Source of the DNA: Ochotona curzoniae
Lineage: Eukaryota > Chordata > Mammalia > Lagomorpha > Ochotonidae
NCBI RefSeq assembly: GCF_017591425.1
Contig: NW_024467121.1
Location: 23,758,707-23,822,706 of the forward strand
Length of the DNA: 64,000 nucleotides
Reading direction: 5' to 3'
A program made the translations under genes and the position numbers. This document shows, piece after piece, positions 24,640 through 36,138 of this stretch; the stretch's first letter is position 1, and each line of letters opens with the position of its first letter. A model generated the notes under the pieces. That model did no database searches, was not told where the DNA came from, and saw nothing but the letters and a program-made list of their open reading frames with translations.

Positions 24640-25300
24640 TTTCAAGTTACTATGAGAGCTGATAGTGGGGGCGGGCCAGGCTGCATCCTCTGACACACCC
24701 AAGAACCAGAATGGGTGCGAACCAGCCAATCTAAGCTACAGTACCAGCTCTTACATGGCAACATTATGTGCAAGTCATGTAAAGCTTTGACCACAGTACA
24801 CCCTGGCAGGTACAAGATCTGGGGTTGGGGCATGCCTGGCAGGGGAACTGAGGATACCCCCCTGCTAGGCTGTACCTTCTGCTGATGAGCACAAGAACCA
24901 GGGCTTGGGACACACTTAGCTGGACAAGGCAGCACCTATTGACATATGTGAGGGTAGGGTCTGGGGGCAGGGCTGGCAATGCTAAGCCAAGCACCCATGG
25001 GTGTGCATGAGAGCTGGATGGGATGCAGGCTGGGCAAAGCTAGGCTGTGGCAGAAGCTGGCACATGCAAAAATTGGGGCTGGGGGCACGTCTGGTGGGGT
25101 TTATTGGAGATTGTCATGACTAGACCATGGCACCTGCTGGTATGCGTGAGTACTGGGTTTGTGGTGGGCTGGGCTGGGTTAGGCCACAGCACCTGTCAGT
25201 TTATATGAGGTATGGGGCTGGGACAGAAGTGACCAGGCAATTGCATCCACCAGTATGTGTAATGGCTGGTGCTGGTAACAGACCAACCTGATCCTGCATT
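24640..25300 (+). repeat. Degenerate tandem array, composite repeat copy B
   Basis: About ten units of the same consensus as copy A, e.g. near 24870, 24931, 24987, 25045, 25127, 25185 and 25245: 'agcacc-(t/c)a-tgtgcatgagagctgg' followed by a G-rich spacer with 'gggctgggctgggttaggccac'. Confidence 0.75.
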
Positions 25301-25965
25301 GGCTGGTGAACACAAGAGTCAAGTTGGAAGTCACCCCAAATGAGTTTTCCTGGGGGATTTCTCAACTACACCACTGGATTCAGTCCCTAGCCACAGGGAA
25401 AATCACAGGATGTGTGGTCCGTCCTTGTGGTTCAGGTATCAGAACTGAGTCTCCTCAGTTGCTGATGCCTGTGCAGTGGATAACATGCCAAAATGCAAAT
25501 GGGGAACATGACAGCCAGCTCATCTAGGCCAGCAGGGGATGCCAACTGCCTCACTGAATGATGGAAAGCAGAATAGGTTGGACCACTCTGTTGGCCAAGC
25601 TAGCAGCATGTTCTGGGTCTGTGGATGCACTAACGTGGACTTTGTCAACCAATAGACCTTGGAAAGATTTTCTCATTCCTGGAGCAATGAAACTAACAAC
25701 TTCTCAGAACGATCAAAACTTTCCAAGTAACTCCCTGGGAACACCCTTCCCCACATTTGGGTCTCTGACATGTCAACAAATAACCATCCACGGGTGCTAA
25801 CGCAAGGCGTGGTCCCTTCCCATCCCCCCACTGAGGACACAGGAGGAAAAAAATGAAACATTTGTCCTACCCACCTTCCTCCCTACCTGACCCAACCCCC
25901 CTTAATCACAGGTCCACAGGGGCATGCATCCCTCTCAATTTTGTAGACAATATTAAAAAGAAAAG
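25301..25965 (+). mobile_element. 3' module and A-rich end of composite repeat copy B
   Basis: Matches the copy A module around AGACCTTGGAAAGATTTTCT and AACTTCTCAGAACGATCAAA, then a C-rich stretch (CTACCTGACCCAACCCCC) and an ATATTAAAAAGAAAAG end. The tail is followed immediately by a younger SINE. Confidence 0.6.
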
Positions 25966-25967
25966 AA

Positions 25968-26246
25968 AGGGCTTGGTATGGTAGCCTAGTGGCTAAAGTG
26001 CTTGTCTTACATACACTGGCATCCTACATGGACACCAGTTCACACCTGGCAGCTCCACTTCCCATCCAGCTCCCTGCCTGGGAAAACAGCTGATGACAGC
26101 CAGAGCCTTAGGACCCTGCATCCATGTGGGAGACTCAGAAGAAGCTCCTTGGAAGCGCACTTGGGGAGTGAACCAGTGGATGGAAGACCTTTGTGTGTCT
26201 CTTCTCTGTAAACCTGACTTTCCAATAAAAATAAAATAAACTAAAA
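25968..26246 (+). mobile_element. C-type SINE with internal deletion
   Basis: GGGCTTGGTATGGTAGCCTA head and CCAATAAAAATAAAATAAAC tail. The segment between AAGCTCCTTGG and CACTTGGGGAGTG is shortened. Confidence 0.85.
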
Positions 26247-26257
26247 ACACACAATTG

Positions 26258-26440
26258 AAGAGCCCCATGTGGGTGTCAGGGGCCCAAGCAGCTGGGCTCT
26301 CTCCTGCTGGCTTCCCAGGCCTGTTAACAGGGGCCCAGATCATGAGCAGACTCCAACCAGCTGCTGGCATCATAAGTGGTAACTTAATCTGCTTCACACA
26401 AGGCAGGGCCCCAAAATCTTTCTTAAAAAAATCTTTCATT
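26258..26440 (-). mobile_element. SINE fragment
   Basis: CCCATGTGGGTGTCAGGGGC then TGCTGGCTTCCCAGGCC are the reversed SINE middle. Both ends are missing. Confidence 0.5.
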
Positions 26441-27343
26441 ACTACTACCTAGACTAGATCAGATTCCTCTGTATGCTACATTGAAACCTTATGGCTTTAT
26501 CCTCAAGATAATTAAAAACTCATTTGTGAAAATAAATTTAATGTCTGTTTCTCCATTCAGTCTGTAGGTCGCACAAATTGTATTGTTTCTATGATTATCA
26601 CATTTTGAGTCCTTCCAATTAATACTTGTTGAATTCTGAATGAATGGGAGAGGGATGCATGCTATATGAGTTAAGTATCACAAACTGGAATTATAACAAT
26701 CCCATGTTAAGGGGAAAATTAAAAAAAATTTTTTAAATCATGGTTTTGATTTCTTCTTGGATAACCTCTTGCTCAATTTTACACTATTGTAGCAAGTTTA
26801 AACCTAGACACCATTCCAATTCATTTTGCGAATACTGTACATTTCATATTATCTGTTCCTCTTACCTTTAATTCTTTCTTCTAATTATTTGACTGATTAT
26901 TTTTCTGATTGGTCAGAACTGATTTCATCTAATGTGTGCATGTGGTTATTTAGTTTTGTGTTAGTGTTTTATCTGCATGTTAACTTAGGGACAGGGAGTG
27001 GAGTGGGAGAATCATCTCCCCCTGATTTTCCTAGGTGAACATAAAATACAGGTATTTTCAGAACACTCTCCTCTGACATATGAGAGAGGAAATCAAACAG
27101 AATTAAATTAAGGCAGGACTATGATAAATTTACAATTTCATAATGTGCAAATCAATGCTTTCAATTTAAAAGGTCAGAGACCAGAGAAATATATGGACAA
27201 ACAGAACAGTCACAGACTTAGTATAAAATTTGGCTACTTTAGAAATGTTGTGATATTTAATGTTGTTTACATGCAACCTATGTAAATGATAACACCACAG
27301 CATTTTTTCTGCAGACTGGATAACCAAGAGTTGCTGTTGTTAC

Positions 27344-27496
27344 CTCTGATTCCCTGTCTTGCCTCTCTTTCATTATTTCTTTTTTCATCATCTCTTTCTC
27401 CAAGGCTCTTTTTTCTTGCTGAGATGCAAGTTCTTTTTCAAGGCGATCTGTCTGCCTCTGCAGTTCATTCTTCAACTGCTCACACTGGATTAAAGC
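27344..27496 (-). CDS. SDCCAG8: SDCCAG8 internal coding exon (8th)
   Basis: 153 nt, 51 codons, phase 0-0. The acceptor is TTATTCTGGCAG and the donor is GAG|gtaaca. It encodes ALIQCEQLKNELQRQTDRLE, then KELASQQEKRALEKEMMKKE and IMKERQDRESE. The human protein has ALIQCDQLRKELERQAERLE then KELASQQEKRAIEKDMMKKE, an unmistakable match. It is a highly charged Lys/Glu-rich long coiled coil. The last six residues (RQDRES in place of recalled human REYMGS) are the divergent part. The open frame continues past both splice sites, so a naive ORF call is longer than the exon. Confidence 0.97.
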
Positions 27497-28198
27497 CTGC
27501 CAGAATAAAAGAGTGAAATAGGAGCTCAGAGTTTTGGGGGAAAAAATAAGGTGATAATGACACATTCAAGCTTTAGTTTTATTTAAAATGGTTAAAACTC
27601 ATTGCAATAACCTTGCACTTGCCTCTCAGTACTATTTTAATTTAAAATGGTACCTCCAAACGGTGTTTAACCACGAAGTTCAATTTTCACAATTAGTGTC
27701 ATTTTTACCTAATCAATTAGAAAATTCTGGTGTCAGATCTTGATGAGGACCACAGATCAGAATTTTTAAAAAGGGGGGGTAGGGCTGGGGAGAGGTCAGA
27801 AAAACCAAGTGTCTTCATATAACCACTGATCTGAACCCTTGGAACTTGTTCTATCAATGACACAGTATGTGGCCAATGAGTTAGTAGACAACAGGTAATT
27901 AGCAAATCACTGTATTTGGAAGAAGTGAAAAGACAGCAATTCCCATGTCTGAAGGACCAGGAAGGAAACAGGCTGACAGTCCCGTCTGCATTCAGACTGT
28001 GACTTTCATGGGCATGAGTGTGAGTCCCCCATGTCTTCTCTGGTCTCACAATGTCTGGGTGGGGGATTCTGAGATGGGTAATTCCTCTAAACAAAACTCT
28101 CTGTGGACAAAATTGATCAAATGACTTCCTCAGTCCAGTCTTTATAACCCTGACAGCTGCATCACCTCTTCAGTTCAGTGAATGGCTTTTGATAAAGG

Positions 28199-28478
28199 AC
28201 AGGGAAGGACAGCGGGGACAGGGCACACCAACAAGAGGGGGAAGGACAGCGGGGACAGGGCACACCAAGAAGAGGGGGAAGGACACAGGGACAGGGCACA
28301 CCAACAAGAGGGGGGAGGACACCAGGACAGGGGACACCAACAAAAGGGGGGAGGACATCAGGGACAGGGCACACCAACAAGAGGGGGGAGGACACCAACA
28401 AGAGGGGGAAGGACATCAGGGACAGGGCACACCAACAAGAGGGGGAAGGACACCGGGGACAGGAGACACCAACAAGAG
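28199..28478. repeat. Minisatellite, 36-bp period, about 8 units
   Basis: The unit is about GACAGGGCACACCAACAAGA followed by GGGGGAAGGACAGCGG. Copies of the CAA(C/G)AA(G/A)AGG core fall near 28231, 28267, 28303, 28338, 28375, 28396, 28432 and 28470, with one shortened 21-bp unit. The period is a multiple of three, so long open frames run through it by chance. Confidence 0.95.
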
Positions 28479-30394
28479 GTGGGCCTCGCTGTCGGGACCT
28501 GTTTTCTCACTCCACTGCACACACATTTATTTTCTTCCAATTTTCTTTGGCCTCTCTTACACAAATAAATAACTAGCTACTTTAACATTAATATTTTCAA
28601 TTATATATCACGTTAAGTGCTATCTATGTGACACAGAAGTATAAGAATACTAAGGAATTTCTCATGTCCTCATAGCTAAAGATTAAGTTAATATTTTAAA
28701 TTATAAATTCAAATTTAATATTAGAAATGAATATGATATTACTGTACATAAGCAGCTATTGTTTAATACTATAACATAATCAGGCTTCCTTAAATCAAGC
28801 AAAATTCAATTCACTCCCCTTAAACACACAACTAAAGCAAAAACTGGCTTATCAATCCACAGTTAATGTGTAAGCAAAGACTCAAAATAGCACACTCTAA
28901 TTTTATGAGAATCACTAGCTCCCATTGCTGACAGAAGCCATTATTGTCCTTCAGTATAAATTTCTGAATTTCTCAGGTTAAAAGCTGTCTAATCCTCTTT
29001 TTAGATACAATTACAATATTTTTATATATAGCAAACAATAATAAAATTTGAGTTCCATATCCCCAAATTCCAATAAAATTATAGTGCTAGAATTTCTCAG
29101 TCCAAGCTACAACATCCACCCCTCCAAACTCTATCTTTCCACTTTCCTTATGACTTACGTGTGCTGTGTAATGCTATGTGTTGCTAGTTGCTAAAGGCAT
29201 AGTCTTAGCAAACACTGTTTTATGCATGCATACGCTTCCTATGGTGAAACTTACAATAATAAATATCAAGGATATGAGAATTTCCTTTCTTGTTTATTTC
29301 AGGAGGTTCCATGCTGGCCTCATTCTTTTTTTTAAAAACATGATTTATTGGACTTGATATTCCCAAGTCCTACTGTGATTAAAGCAAAGCATACATATAT
29401 ATTACTATCTTAATTATTCAATAATGAAAATAAAATTTCTAGCTATTCAACTAAATTTTTGAAATAGCAATTTTAGGACATCTAAAAGTCCTTGCCAACT
29501 GCTAGGGTTAGCTTTGAAAAATCCTTATGAGAGAAGAATTCATGATTGGGGTCTTATGAGAAATATAGAATTCATAGCAATAAATGTGCACTTACATTGA
29601 ACATTTTATTTTTATGAAATAAAGTTCATAAAATAAAATAAATATTAATACATTTTAAGCATGTACCTTATGAATAATTAAAGCTATTGATTTTTATTTT
29701 TTGATGCTCGCTTACCAGAAATTGAAACCTATACTTCCATTTCTCCCATTTTTCCATGATTTGTTATTTTTGTATTATAGTAATTGATGTTCCTTATTTT
29801 CTAGGCCTTTCCAATATTTTTCTGATTTATTTTTACTCTAGGCAACTAATTCTTGTCTTTTTGATTCAATTATAATTTATCAGACAAAATGATCTGGACA
29901 CTTGAAAAGGGAAAACAGTTTTGTAACTTGCACTATGCCCACTGGGTTGGTATTTAAACAACACAAATCCTTCCATTAGTGAGATATCATTACTAAAGTC
30001 CCTTCAAAAGTTTCATGGAAAATGAGTCAAAAAGTAAGTTCGTTTCAATGCACAAAGATTTGTAATTTATGCACTTGAATATGCTCCTGATAACTTCCTG
30101 CCAAATCCGGGGCTTGGGGCCACCTCACACAGCTGTCCTGTCCATGTCCTCACACAGCCGTCCATGCCTTCCTGTCTATCAGGCACATGGCTCTAAGGCA
30201 GGTTAACTGGGGTATCCACTTCTTATAGCTTTCTCAAGATGTCTCAAGATGTCAAGGAAAAGCCTATTTTCCCATATTCAGGTAGTGAAACATGATTATT
30301 TTTTCTTTTAAAATTCTCTCAACCAAGATAATCTGCAACTTTTAAAGAAAAAAAAAAGCATATAATTACATGTAAAATGTCTGGCAAATGGTTT

Positions 30395-30530
30395 AAATGA
30401 ATTAACTTATTTAACTCTCAATACACTTTAAATAGTTCTTATCACTCCAGTGAAGAGACAGGGGCCTTGAGTCATTAAGTAATTAGATCAACTCAGGTTT
30501 CATACTAGAAGCCAAGTCTGGCATGCTGAT
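30395..30530 (+). mobile_element. MIR fossil
   Basis: GAATTAACTTATTTAACTCT, then AGTCATTAAGTAATTAGATC and AGAAGCCAAGTCTGGCA follow the MIR order of motifs. Confidence 0.55.
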
Positions 30531-31628
30531 CTTCTCATCTCATGCATCTATTTTCTAAGAACTTCTCTGGTATTTATAATAAATCGTTAGTATTTAATTC
30601 CCATTTACTTAACATGCAATACACAAGTGGCACACTAGATGGCAACAAATGCCAAGGAGTAAAGAACAAAGTATTTCATAGCTCAGTAGTAAAAATAGTT
30701 GGACTTTAAACTATGTGCTTTCTGACTTCCTAGTTTGTTTTAACACAAACTTTACAGAAAAAAAACCCTACATTTGAATTACTTGGTTTATTTTACCAGG
30801 TCAAATCTTACACTCATTTTTAATTCAGTGGCAATGTTAAAAATTTCTAATACAATAGCCTTATTTATTCTGTTAACTGTAAGATTTAAAAATGCACAAA
30901 TTATGCAGATTTATAGTAATATTTAAAATGAACAATTCTGCTTTAACATAACAGATGTTTCTGTATAATTAATACAGAAGTGGTCATCTTGAAAATATGG
31001 TAAATATTGGTAAATGTGGTAAATAATTGAAATTATAAGGTCTTTTGGAAGGAAAAGTGCCATGTAAAGCAGCTTTCACATTTCTACACAATGTCAGCAT
31101 GAATGCAGAGGAGAAAAAGATTAATTCAAACAAGAAGGGGTTTGGGAAAACGTCACAGGAAGAGTGCCACCTGAGTCAGCCTCCTAGGATGAACAGATAC
31201 TTCGCAGTATATCGTGTGAAAGAACACATCAGTAGTAAATGCAGGACAGTGGCCATTTGTAGATCATGTTTTGGAAAGCAGCTGGAGTATAGCAAAAGAA
31301 AAGTCTAGAAAAGAACAGGCACAAAAAGCTAAAGGCTGTACTAAGGAATCTTTTATCTTATTACAGGACACGGGCTACCTGAACAGTGAAATTCACATTT
31401 CAGAAAGACCTTGGCAACAGTGTGAAAGGCGTGGTGGGACTGGGAGAGGAGGAGGAAACCAACTGGAAGGCTGTGGTGAGAGTGTTAAGTTGCAGAGAGT
31501 ACGTGAACACACGCACAGGGGAGAGGGTCAGAACTGAACGGCTGCCATTGCTCAGCAGGGACTGTCATAAGAGTGAGCTTGGCAACCATCTGCATGTCAA
31601 GAATGAGGTATGGGAAGACTATTTCTCT

Positions 31629-31920
31629 TAATATTTATTTATTTTTACTTGAAAAGCAGAGCTAAAGGGAAAGGACAGACAGAGACAGAATGAGGGAGAG
31701 AGCAAGAGAGAGAGAGCAAATCTTCATCCACTGGTTCACTCTGCAGCAGCCAGAGCTGGGGTGATTCAGAGCCAGAAGCCTGGAACTCTCCCATGGTAGC
31801 AGGGCCCAAGCGCATGCGCCATCTCCTACCACTCTCCAAGTCACATTATTAGGGAGATGCCTCGGAAAGGCATGTGCCAGTGCTGCTGGAGGATATGGCC
31901 TATGTCACGGGCCCGGCCCC
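31629..31920 (-). mobile_element. Older SINE
   Basis: AATATTTATTTATTTTTACT start, a long GAGA block, GCCAGAGCTGGGGTGATTCA, ending CACGGGCCCGGCCCC. Confidence 0.85.
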
Positions 31921-31934
31921 TGAGTCAATATATT

Positions 31935-32261
31935 TCAAAGGATATTAGTTTAGGGCTGTTGGTAACGTGTTGACGGCAGGATTTGAAAAAGATCATAGAG
32001 AAAACAGCAGAAGGAAAAGGGAGTGGCAAATGAGAAGATACAGGAAGTTGAATCTAAGTCTGGCTAGCTCAGTAAGCCCATGGTCAATTAGCAAACTCCC
32101 CTGCCTCTCCAAGGTGATGGTGGCTGAGTCTGCTTGTGACAGGACAGTAATGGCAAGTGGCACTGGAGAGGCAAAAGAGGCTACATACAGAGCTCATAAG
32201 GTTCTGGGAAAGTGTGAACATCCTCCTGAAGGCAGTGGGGATTCACTGAAGATTTTTCTTT
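31935..32261 (+). mobile_element. Ancient interspersed repeat, 5' part
   Basis: Purine-rich sequence ending GGCAGTGGGGATTCACTGAA, then split by a SINE and resumed at 32570 with GTCACATGATCAAACTTGTC. The order matches a common old mammalian repeat ('ggaagccattgaaggg...tgacatgatcagatttg'). The family name is uncertain. Confidence 0.4.
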
Positions 32262-32565
32262 CTTAAAAAATACTTATCTATTTATTTATTTTGAGAGTTA
32301 CACAGAGAGGGAGAGGCAGAGAGAGACAAAAAAAGACAGAGACAGAGAAGCATCCACTAGTTGACCCCCCCAAATGCTGGCAACCACCAGTGCTGGGCCA
32401 GACCAAAGCCAGGAGCTAGATCCCCCATATAGGTGGCAGGGCCAAATCCTTGAGCCATCCTTTGCTGCTTTTTCCAGGCCACTAGCATGGGGACTGGATT
32501 GGCAGTGGAGCAGCTAGGACATGACGTCACAGACAGTGACGTAAACTCACTATGCCACAACACAA
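32262..32565 (-). mobile_element. Older SINE inserted in an ancient repeat
   Basis: AAAAATACTTATCTATTTAT start and CTCACTATGCCACAACAC end in reverse orientation. Confidence 0.82.
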
Positions 32566-32760
32566 TTTTAAGTAAGAGAGTCACATGATCAAACTTGTCT
32601 TTAAGACAGATCCCTTCTGAGAGCAGAAGCATAGGGAATAGAATGAAGGAAAGGCAACAACACAGGAGGCTACTATAATATGTAAGTCCAGAGATTAATT
32701 GCTTTCAATATTTAACCAGAAATAAATACTACTATTTGATGAAAAGCACTGAGTGATCGC
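32566..32760 (+). mobile_element. Ancient interspersed repeat, 3' part
   Basis: Continuation of the repeat before 32262: AGAGAGTCACATGATCAAAC and CAACACAGGAGGCTACTATA, the latter like 'gttaggaggctattgcagtagtcc'. Confidence 0.4.
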
Positions 32761-33034
32761 ATAAAGTTGGGAGTGAAGGAGAGAATGACATTCAGTTTTC
32801 CAGGAAGGCCATGTTAGTTGACAAGGGTGTCAATGAGTAAGCTGAAGAAAAAAAAAGCAGCAGATCTGGAAGGTGAGTAATATGAGTCCACCTGAGATTT
32901 ATATTTCAGTTGAAAGAAAAAAACACCAGTTTGCAGACAACATATGTAATAATAAATTGAAAAAATAGAGGATGCTGAAGAATAGGGAGTAGGACGGAAG
33001 ACACTGGAGACAGAAAGGAAAAAAGAGGACAGGC

Positions 33035-33315
33035 ATTGGACCACAGGGTATGCTGGCATCTGCTATACCAGTACCCCTATTAGGGCACCGGTTTGACTAC
33101 TAGCTGCTTCACTTCTGATCCAGCTCCCTGCTAACGTAGAAAGCAAAGGAAGATGGCTCAAGTCACTGCCACCCACGTGGCAAACCCAGATGAAGTTCCT
33201 GGCTCCTGACTTCGACCTGGCGGCTGCTTGGGGAGTGATTGAGGCAATGGAAGATCTCTCTACCTCTTGTCTCATTCTCGCCCTCACTCTGCCAAATAAA
33301 TAAATAAACAAGTCT
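33035..33315 (+). mobile_element. Older SINE
   Basis: ATTGGACCACAGGGTATGCT head, GGCACCGGTTTGACTACTAG box B region, CCAAATAAATAAATAAAC tail. Confidence 0.82.
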
Positions 33316-33484
33316 TCACAAAAATAGAGACGGAACAAGGGAGAAGGCTCCAGATAGAATGGTTTTAGAATCTCAGACCTTATGGACACTTTGGCTTGTT
33401 TGAGTTACAGTAAGGTATGGGGGGAAACAGAGTTAAGGAGGCTGAAGTATGGTAGTACTGCATATTTCAACAATGCAGATGGTG

Positions 33485-33540
33485 AATCCTGAAAGAGGAA
33501 AAAAGGGTGAGGGGGTGGGGGGAGTGGGAGGTTGGGGGGA
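33485..33540. repeat. G-rich simple stretch
   Basis: GGTGAGGGGGTGGGGGGAGT then GGGAGGTTGGGGGGAGTGG: purine/G-rich simple sequence on the plus strand. On the pre-mRNA strand it is C-rich. Confidence 0.8.
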
Positions 33541-33828
33541 GTGGTGGGCTTGATGACTCAATGTAGAATGGTCATCTACCATATTGAACTGCTGACCCAA
33601 GTCCCGGCTCCTCAGCTTCAAACCCAGTTTCCTGATGATGCACTCTGACAGCAATGATGGCTCAAATGGCTGTGTCCCTGTTGTCCATCTGGGAAACCCA
33701 GGTAGAGTGCCAGGCTCCTGGCTTCAGTCTGGCCCAGCCCTGGCTGTCATGGGCATTTGAGGAGTAAACTAGCAGATGGAAATACCTCTCTGTCTCTCTC
33801 CTATTCTCCGCCTTTAAAATAAATAGAC
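33539..33828 (+). mobile_element. Older SINE
   Basis: GAGTGGTGGGCTTGATGACT head, then GGCTCAAATGGCTGTGTCCC, CTTTAAAATAAATAGAC end. It follows a G-rich simple stretch at 33485-33540. Confidence 0.8.
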
Positions 33829-33929
33829 ATTTAGAAAAGGATGAAGGGAAATGAGATGGGGAAGGGGGTACAGCTATAAAACTATCTCTGTCTTCTACAT
33901 GGTTTTTACTGATGATCATTGGTAAAATG

Positions 33930-34285
33930 GACCCTGGTGTGATAGCCTAGTGGCTAAAATCCTCACCTTGCATGCACCAGGATCCCAATGTGGGCACTAA
34001 TTCGTGTTGCAGCTGCTCCATTTCCCATCCAGCTCCCTGCTTGTGGCCTGGGAAAGCAGCAGAGGATGGCCCAAAGCCTTGGGACTCTGCAGACCCTGCA
34101 CCCACAAGGAAAACCTGGAGGAAGCTCCTGACTCCTAGCTTCGGACTGGCTTAGCTCCAGTCAATTTTAGAGTGGCTTAGTTCTTAGCCAGTTTTGGAGT
34201 GAAGCATTGGATGGAGTCTCTCCTTCTCTCTATAAATCTGATTTCCCAAGAAAAATAAAATGAATCTTTAAACAAACAAACAAAA
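33930..34285 (+). mobile_element. C-type SINE with small tandem duplication
   Basis: GACCCTGGTGTGATAGCCTA head. Two short internal repeats are visible: GACTCTGCAGACCCTGCACC, and GGCTTAGTTC repeated near 34150-34190. The tail is AAACAAACAAACAAAAG. Confidence 0.87.
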
Positions 34286-34667
34286 GATTGGCAGAATGGT
34301 AACAGCTTCAAAGAGGAAAGCTACACAAAAGTAGGTGTCAAAACAAGTGCCCAGAAATGGTAAAGGTAGAGAAAATGCTGGCTGCTCTGTTACAGCCACA
34401 TGAGGCAGGATGCAAGGCAAGGGCCTTTCCTGGAGGCATTAAGGGTCATGTACCACCAAGGGATGAGAAAATTCAGAATAAATGAAGAAACTATATAAAA
34501 GTATTTCAGGGAATTTAGTCAGAACTGAACCTCAGTTCCAGAAGGCGTGAGGTAAATGTAACTAAATCAGTAATGAATGAAAATCAAATGGTCTAGGAAG
34601 AAATAGAGATGAATGAATAGGACAACAGCTAAGAAGAGAAATAATACAGAATTAATATTTCTTTCAG

Positions 34668-34981
34668 GCCCAGCGCAATAGCCTAGTGGCTAAAGTCCTC
34701 TCCTGGTATGCACTGGGATCCCATATGGGTGCTGGTTCATGTCCCGGTGGCCCTACTCAGCTCCCTACTTGTGGTCGGGGAAAGCAGTCGAGGATGGCCC
34801 AAAGCCTTGGGACCCTGCATCCGCATGGGAGACCTGGAGGAGGCTCTGGGCTCATGGCTTCAGATTAGCTTAGCTCCAGCCATTGTGGCCACTTGGGGAG
34901 TGAATCAATGGAAAGAAGATCTTCTTCTCTGTCTCTCCTCCTCTCTGTATATTTGACTTTGCAATAATAATAATAAAAAGA
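34668..34981 (+). mobile_element. C-type SINE
   Basis: GGCCCAGCGCAATAGCCTAG head and an AATAATAATAAAAAG tail. Confidence 0.88.
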
Positions 34982-34982
34982 G

Positions 34983-35205
34983 ACTTACAGATCAGCTCAT
35001 TCGTTTTCCAAGTACTCACAATAGCCTAGGGCAGCTGAAAGCTGGAGCTAGGAAGCCAGCCTGGGTCTCTAATGTGGGGAGCAGGGATTCTAGCATAGGA
35101 GCCGCCTACACTGACTCCAAGGATCTGCGTTACCACGAAACTGGAATCAGGAGCAAAGTCAGGTCCTGAACACTGACATTCTGATATGAGATGGAGTTAC
35201 CTGAA
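34983..35205 (-). mobile_element. Older SINE, truncated
   Basis: CAGATCAGCTCATTCGTTTT and GGAGCTAGGAAGCCAGCCTG in reverse orientation, head to tail with the preceding SINE as an inverted pair. Confidence 0.65.
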
Positions 35206-35504
35206 CTGACAAAACCACCTTTAGTCCCAATGTTTTATTGAAACACTGGTGTTACTAAAGGTTGAATATTCCTTAATTTAAATGCATAGTATCAGAAGAA
35301 TTTCATATTTCAAGTCATTCAAATTTTTGGAATACTTGTGCAGCAACCCTAACATTAAAATCTTTCTGAAACCATAAGTTTTTTTGAGTATCACTTCAGA
35401 TCGAAAAAGCTTCATATTTCTAAGGATTTGAGTCCTCAGATTTTCAGATTAATGATGTTCAACATGGATAGTGCTGATTTAGTATCTTTTAATAATGATG
35501 AAAA

Positions 35505-35585
35505 TGTTCTCTATCTGCATTGTCCACCAAGGTAAGCACCAGCTATATGTAGCTATGAAATAATGGAAATACATGTGGTGAGGGA
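35505..35585 (+). mobile_element. hAT-like fossil
   Basis: CTGCATTGTCCACCAAGGTA and GCTATATGTAGCTATGAAAT resemble 'tgtccaatatggtagccactagccacatgtggctatt'. Confidence 0.45.
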
Positions 35586-36132
35586 AGGGACAAAGAGCAG
35601 TAACATTGAAGTATGCTTCCTCAACTGGTTCCTCCTGTTACTCAAGCAGAATAGAACGCAGAGCACTAACCATGATTAAACATATTCAGTGTAGCTTACA
35701 ATGAATCAGACTCATAAAGATGCTATAAATACATGCATATATGATCACTTTTTGCTTATTTGTATGTTATCAAGATTTCCATGTAGAAAGGAAAAACATT
35801 TACTCTTAGTTACAAATGAAGCTGTGTAAACTATAGAGAATCTGGTTGTTAGGATTACCACAGCACTGAAAATTACCAGCAAATTAAAAGGTTAAGCATA
35901 CAGGCTCCTAAAATACTTTACTGTATTATACCATATTCTCAGAACAGTGACATAGTAACAGTACTTGCAGAAGAAGACATCTCCAAGTAGCTAGTTGGTT
36001 TAATTTAGAAAAGTCAACACAAGCCGACTGGTATCACTGCATGCATTCAGAAGAGTTTAGTTATAGAAGGATAACCAAAGAAACGCACAGAAGAAAAGAG
36101 CCATTCTGAACTGCCTCTTTTCGTATTGTTAG

Positions 36133-36138
36133 ACTTGC
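36133..36138 (-). promoter_or_regulatory. SDCCAG8: GC (non-canonical) 5' splice site GCAAGT
   Basis: The minus strand reads AAAACCAAG|GCAAGT. The flanking exon ends and the protein frame leave no other position. AG|GCAAGT is the known consensus of the minor GC-AG class, which is spliced by the ordinary U2 machinery and is often associated with regulated splicing. Confidence 0.9.

Larger units (their letters stand above)
16769..27343 (-). other. SDCCAG8: SDCCAG8 intron between exons 8 and 9 of the window
   Basis: 10.6 kb, the largest complete intron here, GT-AG. It carries about a dozen SINEs, a (CA)28 microsatellite, a GC-rich block at 22220-22870 and the second composite tandem repeat at 24640-25965. 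I recognise nothing in 18310-19620, 19910-22160, 22880-23170 and 26450-27343 beyond MIR/L2-like traces near 20250 and 26530. Confidence 0.85.
27497..36138 (-). other. SDCCAG8: SDCCAG8 intron between exons 7 and 8 of the window (GC-AG)
   Basis: 8.6 kb with a GC donor and a canonical acceptor. It contains a 36-bp-period minisatellite at 28199-28478, then about 3 kb (28580-31620) with almost no young repeats apart from a MIR at 30395. A dense SINE cluster follows from 31629 to 35205. The stretch 35590-36138 is AT-rich with no recognised feature. Confidence 0.85.

Noticed and set aside
28199..28478. CRISPR-like repeat-spacer pattern
   Set aside because: Units are contiguous with no unique spacers, in mammalian DNA; it is a minisatellite.
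28182..28572. Two overlapping plus-strand open frames of 127-128 codons
   Set aside because: They run through the 36-bp minisatellite and are open only because the period is a multiple of three. No domain and no splice context.
31045..31308. 87-codon plus-strand frame, Lys-rich
   Set aside because: AT-rich composition, no family recognised, on the strand opposite the gene with no supporting signals.
36129..36138. Alternative GT donor four bases after the GC site
   Set aside because: Using it would add GCAA and shift the frame into the next exon, which otherwise continues the conserved ALIQC sequence.
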